NCBI GenBank assembly: GCA_029298735.1
Contig: JANSLP010000133.1
Span: 16,532-80,531, forward strand
Reading direction: 5' to 3'
DNA from: Ophiostoma sp. CBS 140.51
Taxonomy: Eukaryota > Ascomycota > Sordariomycetes > Ophiostomatales > Ophiostomataceae
DNA: 64,000 nt
Each line of letters starts with the position of its first letter. Position 1 is the first letter of the stretch. Below the pieces are notes generated by a model that had not been told where the DNA came from, searched no databases, and saw only the letters and a program-made list of their open reading frames with translations. Below are positions 20,147-30,812 of the stretch, in pieces. The position numbers and the translations under genes were made by a program.

Positions 20147-21459
20147 ATGTCGGGCTTTTCCAACGTCCTCAAAAACGGCTGGCATCCGGACAAAAATGCC
20201 GATTTCAAGAAACAAGTGGTGAGTCTTCTCAAAATAGTTTCAATATAAAACCCGGTGAGGCCATACTGACAGGTTAGACCGGCATCTGGAAAAAGGACGA
20301 CAGCGCATACGACGCCCGCGCCGACCACGTCTCGCGGCCACTTTCGAGTCTCCGCGATCCGGACTCGTTCGGACCCCCTCCACGCCATGTAGCCCTTGGA
20401 AGTGAGCCCAGCGCCAGAGGGACGGCAGTCAGCACGCACCACACGGCCTCGAGCACGGGCTCGGGTTCGTATGCCGGCTCGCATACAAGCTCACACCACG
20501 CACTAGCAACACCAGCTCGGCCTTCTCTACCGTCCCGGCCGCGCGCAACGTCGTCAGCAACCGAAGAAGACGAGGAGCCTCAAGAACCTCAACCCTATCG
20601 GATGGACACGACCGGCCTCAACACTTCGCATCTTCCGCCACCACCCACACGCAGAGACGGCAGTGGTATTAGCCGTAGCCCAGTGCCTCCCTCGTCTGGT
20701 CCTACGAAACGGCCGAATGCTGTCCCGCCTGGCCTCCCGCCTCGTCTCCCACCTCGGTCGACACCTTCGCCCAACCCACCTGCAGGCGCTGGCCATACCA
20801 GTACACACCCACCCCCTCCACCAAGACAGCCAGCCCACCCACGAGTCTCTCCGGCCACTACTGGCAACACCGGCAACACCGGAAACGACACACACATCAA
20901 CCAGGACGCTGTAAACCGGCTCGGCCGTGCCGGCATCTCTGTACCCGGACTTGGTATTGGAGGACCAGCAACAAGTGTAAGTGCACATAGCGGGCAAGCC
21001 CAACCGACTGCCCTCTCGGCTATCAACTCTCTCGTAGCAACATCCTCTGCCTCAACGGCACATGAGCCAGTACAGACGGTCAACCACGCACCGCCAGCAT
21101 CACAGCTCGGCGAGCTACAGGCACGGTTTGCCAAGATGGGCACAGGCGGCGGTGTTGGTGGTGGAACAAGCCGCACACCGTCGCGGTCACCAGCACGTCT
21201 TCGTGCCAATTCTGGTGCACTCTCTGGTGCGCACTCCTCGGCTGACGTGTCCGGGTCATCTACGCCAGCCTTATCTTCTGGGGCAGCGGCAAGTATTGCT
21301 GCCGGCAAGAAGAAGCCACCTCCGCCACCTCCGGCCAAGAAGCCAGGTCTGGCGGCTGTTAAACCGCATGCTGCAGGGGCCGGCAGTCACAGGACTGACA
21401 ACGACGATGATGATGCTCCGCCACCGATTCCAATGGCAACACGGCCACAGGGATGGTAG
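20147..21459 (+). CDS. aim3: Aim3-like actin-patch protein
   Basis: Two exons: 20147-20218 and 20278-21459. The 59-nt intron has a GTGAGT donor and a TTAG acceptor. The 417-residue product begins MSGFSNVLKNGWHPDKNADF and continues with ADHVSRPLSSLRDPDSFGPPP. I recognise both as the conserved start of fungal proteins annotated as altered inheritance of mitochondria protein 3. The remainder is a disordered Pro/Ser/Thr-rich chain with several poly-proline stretches, notably KKKPPPPPPAKKPG near the C-terminus, suited to binding SH3 domains. Yeast Aim3 associates with cortical actin patches and the endocytic factor Rvs167. A role in actin-based endocytosis is inferred from that. Confidence in the family is good; the mechanism is not known. 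It converges on the TCTP gene. Confidence 0.8.
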
Positions 21460-22002
21460 GCGGATGGGATGGCATTTGTGCCAGAACATCGGTTTTATGG
21501 AGTTTATGCTCGGAAAGGGCTAGGAGAATTGTCAGTGGAGATCATTGAGGAGTTGTAAGATATCTCAGGGCGTATCTGGCATTGCTACCTGCGTTGCATT
21601 TTGTCAAGATTATTATATTCTCATTTCGCTTTCACTACACTTTCACTTTCACATTGCATTTACTTCTGAAAAGGCCTTGTAAAGTAAGGGAAACATTAAA
21701 TTGCCAAGTTAAATTGCCGACTTTTGATTCATTTTCCTTTGTCTTAAAAGGAGGACGTGGTCATTTTATCTTTTGCTATATGTGCAACAAGTGTGACCAA
21801 CTAAAACACCCCGAGAAAGTATAAAGGTAAGAGCGAAGGTATAGAAAATCCGCACGACCAAAGCAAGCTCGTCGTTGTGGCTAGACCATGGATGATTTCG
21901 GCATCAAAGGCACCAATCAGCCCTGGTATCCTGCCACACCAACGAGCACATGCCCTGGCCCCGAGCCTCATTCCAACAGATGCAGAGAAGGACAAACAAG
22001 AT
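21460..22002. other. Convergent 3' region between aim3-like and TCTP genes
   Basis: About 540 bp of shared 3' sequence, AT-rich and T-rich from 21590 to 21780. No supportable gene or RNA. Confidence 0.5.
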
Positions 22003-22781
22003 TTACACCTTGATGCTCTTCAGGCCGTGCTGCCAGACAATAATGTAAGGCGTAGTGCCGTCCTCACGGTAGTTGAGGAGAGCGACCCTGAAAAGTTAGC
22101 GTCAGAAGCTGTCAAGAAAGGAAAGAAGGGGGAAAACAGAAAAGAAAAGAAAAACTCTGGCAGCGACTTGAACTTACAGGCCATCGGGGTTCATGGACTC
22201 GCCGGTGTAGAACTCAAAGTCCTTGAAGTTGGGCAGGAGGGTATCCTTGACGAACTTCTGGGCACCGCTCTCGAAAGCCTTGATCTCCTCCTCAGACTTG
22301 CCAGCCTCCTGGAGAGCGGCCTTGACGGCCTTCAGGTAGCCCTTCAGGTAAACCAGGTAGCCCTTCTTGTCGAACGAGGTGTTCTGCAGACGGAAAGAGT
22401 GGACGATGTTGTTGACGCGGACAGCGGAGTCCTCGAGGCCCTCATCGGCCTCCTCGGCGGAAGCGTTGGCACCGGTGTTGACCTGGACAGCCTCCTCGGT
22501 GATCATAGCGCAATCGGCCTCGAAAACAATGCCGTTCACATCCTTGAGGTCGTACGAGTCCGAGATGATCTCGTCGCCGGTGAGGATATCCTGGAGAGGG
22601 GAAGAAGTGTTAGAAAAGGCTCTAAAAGGGGTTCCTGCGCCTTGATGCCGATTCCCGATAAATGAACAAAGCGATCAATTCTGCCCAAAAGGACAAACGT
22701 CGAATTTGCCAAAATCGCCAAAGTCCACCAAAAATGGGTTCGAAAAATCGCTGGAGTCGTTCTTACCTGGTAGATAAGCAT
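22003..22781 (-). CDS. tma19: Translationally controlled tumour protein homolog (TCTP)
   Basis: Three exons: 22781-22767, 22590-22178 and 22087-22003. Introns are 176 and 90 nt with GTAAGA and GTAAGT donors. The product is 170 residues, the family's normal length. It starts MLIYQDILTGDEIISDSYDL, contains the TCTP signature region TGANASAEEADEG and the core FKDFEFYTGESMNPDG, and ends LLNYREDGTTPYIIVWQHGLKSIKV-like. TCTP is an abundant Mss4-fold protein associated with ribosomes (yeast Tma19) and with stress and microtubule functions. The first intron after only five codons is characteristic of highly expressed fungal genes. A TCACGTGA octamer lies 457 bp upstream, matching the L10a promoter. 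Confidence 0.96.
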
Positions 22782-24458
22782 CTTGACGGTAGTGTGTGAG
22801 GATGAACCGTGAAAAGGAGGGAGAGAAGGTTGTGGTTGTCGAGGTACGTAGATCAAAGAAGTGGTCTCTTGGGGTCGAAGGGGGAAAGAAAAACGACGGC
22901 TGTCTACGAATATATTGATTTTTCTCTCCTTCTCTCCCTCTCTCCTCCTTCCTCGAAAAAAAAGAGAGGGGCAAAAAAATAAAGAAAAAAATGTATTGAC
23001 ATAGCGTATTTGGCGGGGTAAGTCACTTCACATAATAAAATGTATGGGTGGGTACTCAGCTTGGGCCATCTTTCGCTGGGACAACCAAAACTACGGCGCT
23101 AGCCAGATAGCGGGCTAAGCGGCTTGGGTTCTAGACTTCTACAGCCAATCACGGGCGGCCATTCTCTCAGGCACCGTGAACGTGGAGCTGCCTGAGGCAG
23201 ATACAGCTGGCCCAAAAGCTCATATCATCACATTGTATCACGTGACATATCACGCGAAAAGCCGGCCTTTTAACACCGATACTAAAATCGGCCGATGCGC
23301 TACTCCGAGGCTGCAGGGGTTTGCAATAGGAGGCTGACCCTGGTGCCAGACGCGTCAACCACACAAAGTCGCGAATCGGAAGGAAAGGGCAAGACAAGAT
23401 TCAAGGGGGAGCAATCACAGGCAGCACTCGTTCCAATGGCCTGAGAGCAATCAGCCTCGAAAATGGTGGCTGTGAGAATGCAGCAGACAAATGGGCCGAC
23501 GTGGCGCGTCGAGGAATCAGATATTCGGGCACATAAGGCATAACGGACGGTCGTCTCCGTAATCAGATGCAAAGAACGAGTGTCTGAAGGATGGATCTGG
23601 GCAGAGGAAATGCAAAAACCGGTGTCGGAGAACAAGGGGCAAATGTGAAGAAACAGGAGACTTTTTGCATATTTTTCGCTGTCACAGGGGTCTTCAGTGA
23701 CGGAAAGTCGCCTCCTGTCCTCTGAAAAGACTGAAAAAGGCGCTGGCGCTCGGGATCCGCGGAGCGGCCGCGGGTCAAGCGAAATTGGCCCCCCCTAAAA
23801 GACCCAGCCGGCAGGTGCTGGTCCACCAAAAACTGCCACAACGGCCAGTCCCCAGCGCCATTGTGGCCCAGAGTGGCTCCTGCCCTGACAAGATCGTCTT
23901 ACTTTTTGGGCTCTTTGTTGCGCCTTGCCTGTTCCTGCCCTTTTTGCCATTGGAATACAGTATTTTCCTATCCTCATTTTTAACCTTCTTTTTCCCTTCC
24001 TTTCTTCTTTTGTCTTTCTCTTCCCACCTCTCGTCCTCACGGCCATTCGCAACTCACGTCACTCCTTTTTCCCGCATCCGATACCGTTACCGTCTGAAAT
24101 TTCAATCGACCTTTGCCGGTCGTGCTCACGCGCCCAGAGTCGCACGACGAATCTTTAATTCCTTTAATTAACGGCCGACGCCCGCTCCACTACCGAACGA
24201 GCCTCATCCTGTTCTTTGTGGTGCTCGTGCCTTTCCTTCTTTTATCTAGTCCTTCTCCCGCTTCTTGTCTGCTCGACTTGATCTTTCTTTTGTTACTTCC
24301 CGACACATTGGCGTGCTTGTAAACACCACTCTCTATCGACCTTCATTCTCCTCGACGCGTCACTCTTCGGTCCAGCGTCACCCCTTTTTCGATTCCAACC
24401 TTTCAGCTTTCGACTTGACTTCAACCTCCCCCTACCGCACAGACTTCCTCCCCTCTGC
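22782..24458. promoter_or_regulatory. Divergent promoter region, TCTP and sphinganine hydroxylase
   Basis: About 1.7 kb. Near TCTP the plus strand is purine-rich (22900-22990), meaning a pyrimidine-rich TCTP leader. Near the hydroxylase the plus strand is very T/C-rich from about 23900 to 24450, consistent with a leader of several hundred nucleotides. No coding sequence was recognised in between. Confidence 0.55.
23238..23245. promoter_or_regulatory. TCACGTGA E-box, TCTP promoter
   Basis: This is the same perfect octamer found twice upstream of L10a. It sits 457 bp before the TCTP start codon. The shared site suggests joint control of translation-related genes by a Cbf1-type factor, which is inference. 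Confidence 0.5.
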
Positions 24459-25784
24459 ATGGTTCCCGTCGACGCCATGGCCAATGCCACCTTCTCCGGC
24501 GACCTGCCGCCTCTTCCGGCCTACACCCTCGAGCCGATGCCGCGCCTACTCCCCTTCATCTCCGACTTCGTCCTCTCCCTCATCCTGCCACACCTGTCCT
24601 ACTGGGTTGTGTCGGGCATCTTCCACGTCATCGACACCCTTGACCTCTTCCCCGCATACCGCCTGCACACGCCCGAGGAGATCTCTGCACGCAACCACGC
24701 GTCGCGCGGCGAGGTCGCCCGCGATGTCGTCATTGAGCAGATTATCCAGATGTTCACCACGGCTTTCCTGTCCTACACCGAACCCATGCAGATGACCGGC
24801 ATGGAAGACTACGACGTCGCCGTCTGGGCCCAGCGCATCCGCGTGGCCCAGCGCGCTCTGCCAACCATACTCAGCCTTGTCGGCCTTAACGCGGCTGCTC
24901 TGGCCAAGAACATGTCTACATCGCACCCGCTGCTGGCCGGCGCGCTTGCTGGCGGCCAATACCCTTTCCTGACGACCGAGCTGTCCGGCAGTGGTGGCAG
25001 CGGCTCGGCCACTGCGGCCGTTCCCGCTTTCGCTTCGTGGGAGGTCATGCTGGCCAAGGCCATCTACTGGGGCGTCATCCCGCTGTTCCAGTTCTGGTTC
25101 GCCGTCATCTTCATGGACGCCTGGCAGTACTTTTGGCACCGTGCCATGCACGTCAACCGCTGGATGTACGTCCACTGGCACTCGCGCCACCACCGTCTGT
25201 ACGTGCCTTACGCCTACGGCGCGCTCTATAACCACCCCGTTGAGGGCTTTGTTCTCGATACCGCCGGTGCTGGTCTGGCCTACAAGCTGTCTTTCATGAC
25301 GCCGCGCATGGGCATGTACTTTTTCGTCTTCAGCACCATCAAGACCGTCGACGACCACTGTGGCTACGCCCTGCCCTGGGACCCGCTGCAGCGCATCACC
25401 AGCAACAACGCCGCCTACCACGACATCCACCACCAGAGCTGGGGCATCAAGACCAACTTCTCGCAGCCCTTCTTCACCTTCTGGGACCGCCTTTTGGGCA
25501 CCATGTGGCAGGGCGATACCACGCTCAAGTACGCGCGCGACCGCAACACAGCTGCGCGCAAGACTGCTGCTGCCGCCGCCGCTGCCTCCACCAACGGCAA
25601 CGCCAACGGCAGCGTCAATGGTAACGGCAAGGCCGCCACGCCGGCAAGACTATCAACACCGACGATCGACGAAGACTCGGAGTCGGCAACGACCGGCACC
25701 GACGAGAAGACGTCAACACGGCGCAAGTCTACCCGGTCAGCAAAGAAGTCGCCCAAGCCCAAGACCAAGACGTCCCGGGCTTAG
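24459..25784 (+). CDS. sur2: Sphinganine C4-hydroxylase (SUR2/BasA type)
   Basis: Single exon of 441 residues. The ATG at 24459 is used here; an in-frame ATG at 24477 (MANATFSG) is equally possible. It belongs to the fatty-acid hydroxylase superfamily with the di-iron histidine boxes HRAMH (227-231), HWHSRHH (239-245) and HDIHH (321-325). Hydrophobic segments lie near 30-60, 130-150 and 200-225, and around 255-300. The context YVPYAYGALYNHPVEGF, FSTIKTVDDHCGY and SWGIKTNFSQPFFTFWDRLLGTMW is that of yeast Sur2 and Aspergillus BasA. These ER enzymes hydroxylate dihydrosphingosine at C4 to give phytosphingosine. The C-terminal 75 residues are an Asn/Gly repeat and then a Lys/Ser/Thr-rich tail. 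A predicted ER enzyme with this basic, disordered extension is slightly unusual. Confidence 0.93.
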   Translation: MVPVDAMANATFSGDLPPLPAYTLEPMPRLLPFISDFVLSLILPHLSYWVVSGIFHVIDTLDLFPAYRLHTPEEISARNHASRGEVARDVVIEQIIQMFTTAFLSYTEPMQMTGMEDYDVAVWAQRIRVAQRALPTILSLVGLNAAALAKNMSTSHPLLAGALAGGQYPFLTTELSGSGGSGSATAAVPAFASWEVMLAKAIYWGVIPLFQFWFAVIFMDAWQYFWHRAMHVNRWMYVHWHSRHHRLYVPYAYGALYNHPVEGFVLDTAGAGLAYKLSFMTPRMGMYFFVFSTIKTVDDHCGYALPWDPLQRITSNNAAYHDIHHQSWGIKTNFSQPFFTFWDRLLGTMWQGDTTLKYARDRNTAARKTAAAAAAASTNGNANGSVNGNGKAATPARLSTPTIDEDSESATTGTDEKTSTRRKSTRSAKKSPKPKTKTSRA

Positions 25785-28700
25785 ACATTGATTTGAAAAT
25801 AGGACGGCCATGCTGCGCGGGAAGGTCTCCATCTCTTCTCAACCCTTCGTCTCGTCTCTCCATCTTGCGATTTTTACGTCTCACTTTTTTATGCCTATAA
25901 TCATCTTTTAATCGTCCTTTGCAACCCCATTTTTACATTCGCTTCACATGTACCCACTTCTTCCCTTTTTTGTCCTTTTCTCTCTCGGCCGCTTGATGCC
26001 TACCCTTTCGCTATCAGCCTTTCTTTTCTTTTTCTGGAATAATTGTGTATACGGGGGACGGACGAGAGCATAAAAGGCTATAGCTTACGTCCTCTTTTTT
26101 TTATTACTTTTTTCTTGACTTTTATTTTCTTATTCTTTTTTGCTTTACATCCTGGGCATCGGGCAGGCGTTTTCTTTCTGTTTCTTACCTTTTCTTGTTC
26201 TCCATATATTGCCGTCTGCTTGTGGACTAGACGACCTGGACCGTTTTTGATTGACTCTCCATAATACATACTATTAATGCTGCCTCTTTTTCTTTTTTTG
26301 TCTCTACTTCTTGTCGTTTCTTATCCTTTTCTTTTTCTTGCCTGGCTCGGCTTTGGTCTTTGTGCCCTTATTCTGTTATAATCTAGATGGATGCCAGGTC
26401 TTCTTCTTATCCTTTTCGTTTTTTTCTCTTTTTCTGTACTTGGAACACACAAGAATGAGCACACACGAACAAAACACAAAAATATAACGATGTTCACAAC
26501 CAAAATTACATGACCTTTGTGAAATCATTTGCACTTCTAAATATCTACTTCCGTCTGAAGTCGTTCTCGGTCGTCGCCGAGGACGGAGCGGCTATGTGCA
26601 ACAGCCACGATAAAAAAAGATGAAGATGCAAAGCCAATAAATCAATAGTAGTATATAGGCCATCAAGACAGCCCTCCTTACAAAAACGAAAACACGTCTT
26701 CGCATTCTTTGGACTGCTAGGAATATCGCTGTATGTGATTTTCGTAGAAGTCGTTGCAGCTATACCAGATATTTGTTGGGTACGGTTATCATACCATCCT
26801 AGGGTTTGTTTTGTTTTTATTCTGTGCGTATGTATGGCGTCTGGCTGTTTTTTTTTTTAATGAAAATAAAAAAGCTTTGATGAAAATAAAAAGAAATCCA
26901 AACAAAAGCCAGCATAAATCAAAACGAAACAAAACAAAACGAAAGATAATATACTAAAGAACGAGTAGGTTTATTGTCATTACATGAAGGAGCAAGGGAT
27001 ACTCATCAGAGAGACCGAGAGATGATCTCTCGTCGGTAGCCACAAAGCTAGCCTCGCTCTCCCGTGCCGTCCCGTTCGTTAATCAAGACCGCCCTTTGTT
27101 TACAATTATTCCCGAACAGTCAATTTCGCGCCGTTTCTTTTGATGGACTTGGCTGTTACAGCACGACGGGAAGCGCATATAACCTGTACCTTTAATCTGC
27201 CCGTATCGACACTGAACGCCCGTCGTACGGCGTACGAATACAGAGTACAGAGTCGCCCGTACGGTGTACTACGGAATACGTTCCGTTCACTCGAGTAGCG
27301 TTCACTCGACGCCCGGGTGGCTTTTTTGTACGAGTAATTTGTGAGGCAACGTGAGACGCAACTTTGCAGAGGCGGAGTGGTGGCGTGAGAAATTCATTTG
27401 TCGTCTGGTGTTCTGGGGAAAAGGTTTGCGCCCCATCAGCCTCGCCGAAGCCACACAATACTCGTTACGGTCAGCGGCCTGCAGTCGACAAGGAATATGC
27501 ATCTTGAGAGCTTTTTGGTGAACTCCTGACGAGGCTGCACTCACTGCCCAGTATTTCTGTTGTTGTGTGTGAAGTAGCCTGTCGTCGCTTCCTTCCCCAA
27601 CATCCAAGACGGCATGACGACTGTTGTCTCGTTCCGAAACAGGCTGCGCCTTTTGGGAGCGGGTTCTTTCGTTCCTGCAGGCACGCATGCTTTAGCGCGG
27701 GCGGCCGGCTTCAGATATCCTTACTTTGAGAGAAAGTAGCTCTCCGGCCGCTCCTTTCCCCCTGAAGCTATTTTTTTTGCAAGCGCCCTGTGAGCTTTCA
27801 GCAGGAGCGATTGCTATGCCAAACGTGGTTTGAGACTGGCTGGGGTTTGTGGGAATGGGAAAGGGAAAGAACGACGGGCGGTGAACAATGAGGATAGGCA
27901 CCACGATGACGAGATGGTAAGAACATATCGAAAAAAAGGGTTCGCAGAGAGGAAGGGGCGATTGGAATGTGTACTCGTAGTGGAGTATTGCGTGGACGTG
28001 CCTGCCGAGCCTGCGTCGCTGCCATATGAGGGTTGTCTCTTCTTATTTTTCTGCCGGAATGCAGTATCAACAAAAACGGAAAAAGATCTCAATTAACGAA
28101 ATCCTGAGATCCCCACCCTTCATTAATCAATCCACGGCTCGAAAAAATGCATCCCCTTTGGTGAAAACACCCGTGTCCTTCTCCAACGGGCATTGTCGTT
28201 GCAGATATTAGACGCCGAGGGCCAATAGACTCGAATCGTTAGGCCCTAATCGGTGATGTTACAGAACGACACGCAGAACAACAGCAGCGCATTCATTAAG
28301 TGAAGTGCTGCAGAGTCCTTCAGAGGAGTGCTGCAGAGTCGAAAAGCAAAGCATTGCCGTCTGTGCACATCGAGCTGACCTGCGCGCCAAGACCGGCAAC
28401 CCCTGTCAGCCGGTTCCTCAGTGGTCCCTTTTTACTCTCTGGTTCTTGACCCTGACTGGGCCTCACGCATCTCCTCTCATCCCCTTTTCAATGGCTGTCT
28501 CAAGAGGCTGATTGGCTGGTGATTGGTATTTCTCGTTTCTGATTTCTCCTTGCCCACAGAGCCCACGTCTTTTTCTCCATCCTATCCTTCAATGAAAGGC
28601 TGTCTTACAATGCTAACCTTGCAGTTTCGACACAGGAACCACTTTGTGTGAAAAAAAAAGGAGAACAAGTGCCGGCCACGAAACAGAAACAAGCGACTAC

Positions 28701-30812
28701 CACTCTAGTCCCAACAAGAAAAAAGGAGACCGAAGAAACGAGCAAGCGAGATACAAACCACGGCCGTAGGGTCCGTCCATAGCCCCGAATAGTCTCTCTT
28801 GGAGCAGGGCGTTGACCTTCTCTTTCACACACGATCTCTCGCTATTTTCTACCCTGGCCGGGAGCCGGCTGAAGAATTGGGAATAGAGTGCGCTTCGTCA
28901 GGGTGTCCGAGCGAGCTGAACGATCGGCGCGAAAAGAAAGGAAAAACGACAAAAGAGAGACGAGCCAAGTGAATGAAAGGAGAAGAAAAAAACCGGGTCG
29001 TGCCCATTATTGTTCCAGGGGCCATGTGCTCATCCCACACAAGATCTATGGACGAAAAGCAAAAAGGGAATGGAGGACAATGGACAAAAAGTACTGCAGA
29101 TTGCTGCATGGTGTCTGTCCATGGAGGGAGAGACAAGTGACGGATCCCCGGGGCGTCTTTACGTCAAAATGCCAGCCAACGCTGGCAAACTTATTGAACG
29201 GCAAAGCATTCTTTATGCTGTGGCATGTCGTGCCATGTCGTGGTTTTCGTTGCCCTCTTTCGTTTATTTCTCTTCACTCTTTTTTCATATCGTTTGCTTG
29301 GTTTCCTGATCTCCTGGTTTCTTGTACCCCTTGCCCTCATCCTCTCAACATATTCCGAACTCCGGAAACGTGCCCATGACGAAAAAAGACGAGATGACCG
29401 TCTCCCAGCTAGGCGGTCTTTTGGTTCGTCGGGGTTCTCGTTAGGGGATGAAAAGAAACTAATTAAATCCACAAGCTTCTTTTCTGTCCCCTCGTCCTGG
29501 CCCATCCTTGTTCGTCCCGGTCGTCTCGCTCTCCTTGTCCCTCCTCTAGCCCCTGTCCGTCTCAACTCGACGATCTTGAAATCCCTCCTGGTTCCCGTCT
29601 TTCTTTTCCCTCACGGCCTCGACTTTTCTTTCTTTCTCCTTCTATCTGTTTTGGACGTCCTTTTGAACGATTGTGTCGTCCGTTCGTCTTGTCGAGATAT
29701 ACCTTTCTTGTCCTGTTCTCTTACACGGTTGTACACCATTTCACCATCTGGTGGTCCTCTCCACTCCCATTCCTCCCACTCGGTTACCCTGGCGCCTCCC
29801 TTACAACGGGAGGCTCTCTCTAAGCGCCCGCAACATAAACCACTCTTTTCTTGGCTGCTTCGTCGTTCACCGTCCCGACCTATCGAAGACTCGCATATCC
29901 TCTGGCCGTGGATAGTCAAGGACTTTCTGGAGAATTTTCTTTGAAACAAAACAAGCGAAGTGGTGGAAGGGAAGACAGAAAATCAGAAAGAAGCCCAGGC
30001 CAGCAACATCATTGGCCAATCCGACAACAGCTACATCCGTCCCAAACCATCACCACCGCACGAAATTCGACTGGAAGGCCGACCATGGTCTCGGGAACCG
30101 CCTGTACCTGCATCGACATCCACACGATGCAATAATCACCACCTCTGGCAGGCTCTGGTAGTAACTACGTCTTCACCTCCTTTTGGCGGCATCAACCCCT
30201 TCATCCTTCTGAATCCTTCTCCAGACGATACTGCGCTTCATCCCTCGTCTTCACAGTCTCTCATCGTCTCTCGTCGTCTCTGTTGCCGCCGCCATCCGCC
30301 GTACTTTGCCGCTTCTTGTCATCCGATTCGTCCGTAGTTGACGTTTCCACCATCTTTCTCCTGTTTCTGTGTCTGTGTTCCTGTTTCTTCGACAACGCAG
30401 ACTCCAGAGAAATTGAGACAGCCGCGCCTGGCCTTCTGCTTTGCGGCCTTCAGAAAAATAGACGCCGGCCCCTCCACTACCTAGTCAACACGAACCCCTT
30501 TCATCTCTTCCTTTTTTCGTCTTTGTTGCCTTTTCGTCCCATTGAGTTTCCTATTCTGTCTTTTGGACTGTCTTCCTTTGGTTCTCGTTGACGTACAACC
30601 TATCGCCTCTTCCTCGCCTATTTTCGTTGATCCGCGTTCACATCGGCTTCTTGCATCGATATCTCCACTTTGGGCGGAACAGGCCCCAAGCACCTGGCGC
30701 CTAAGTCGACATTTTTGGCCTCAACCTGGGGTGACCTGCAATTTTGGAAAAGAAGAAGCAAGGGAGGATACAGTCGCTTTTTTCTCGAAATAGCGACAAA
30801 GACACAGAAACC
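25785..30812. other. 5-kb region without supportable coding sequence
   Basis: The first 500 bp are the 3' UTR of the hydroxylase. From about 26500 to 28900 the sequence is mixed, with AT-rich stretches near 26830-26960 and a heptamer-like patch near 27221-27280. From about 29200 to 30700 the plus strand is strongly T/C-rich. The small open frames on both strands overlap each other and show no domain. A long leader or promoter of the glycogen-binding protein gene at 30813, possibly with non-coding transcripts, is the simplest reading. Confidence 0.5.

Noticed and set aside
24546..25433. 295-codon antisense frame inside the sphinganine hydroxylase gene
   Set aside because: The sense frame carries all three histidine boxes; the antisense frame is a codon-bias shadow.
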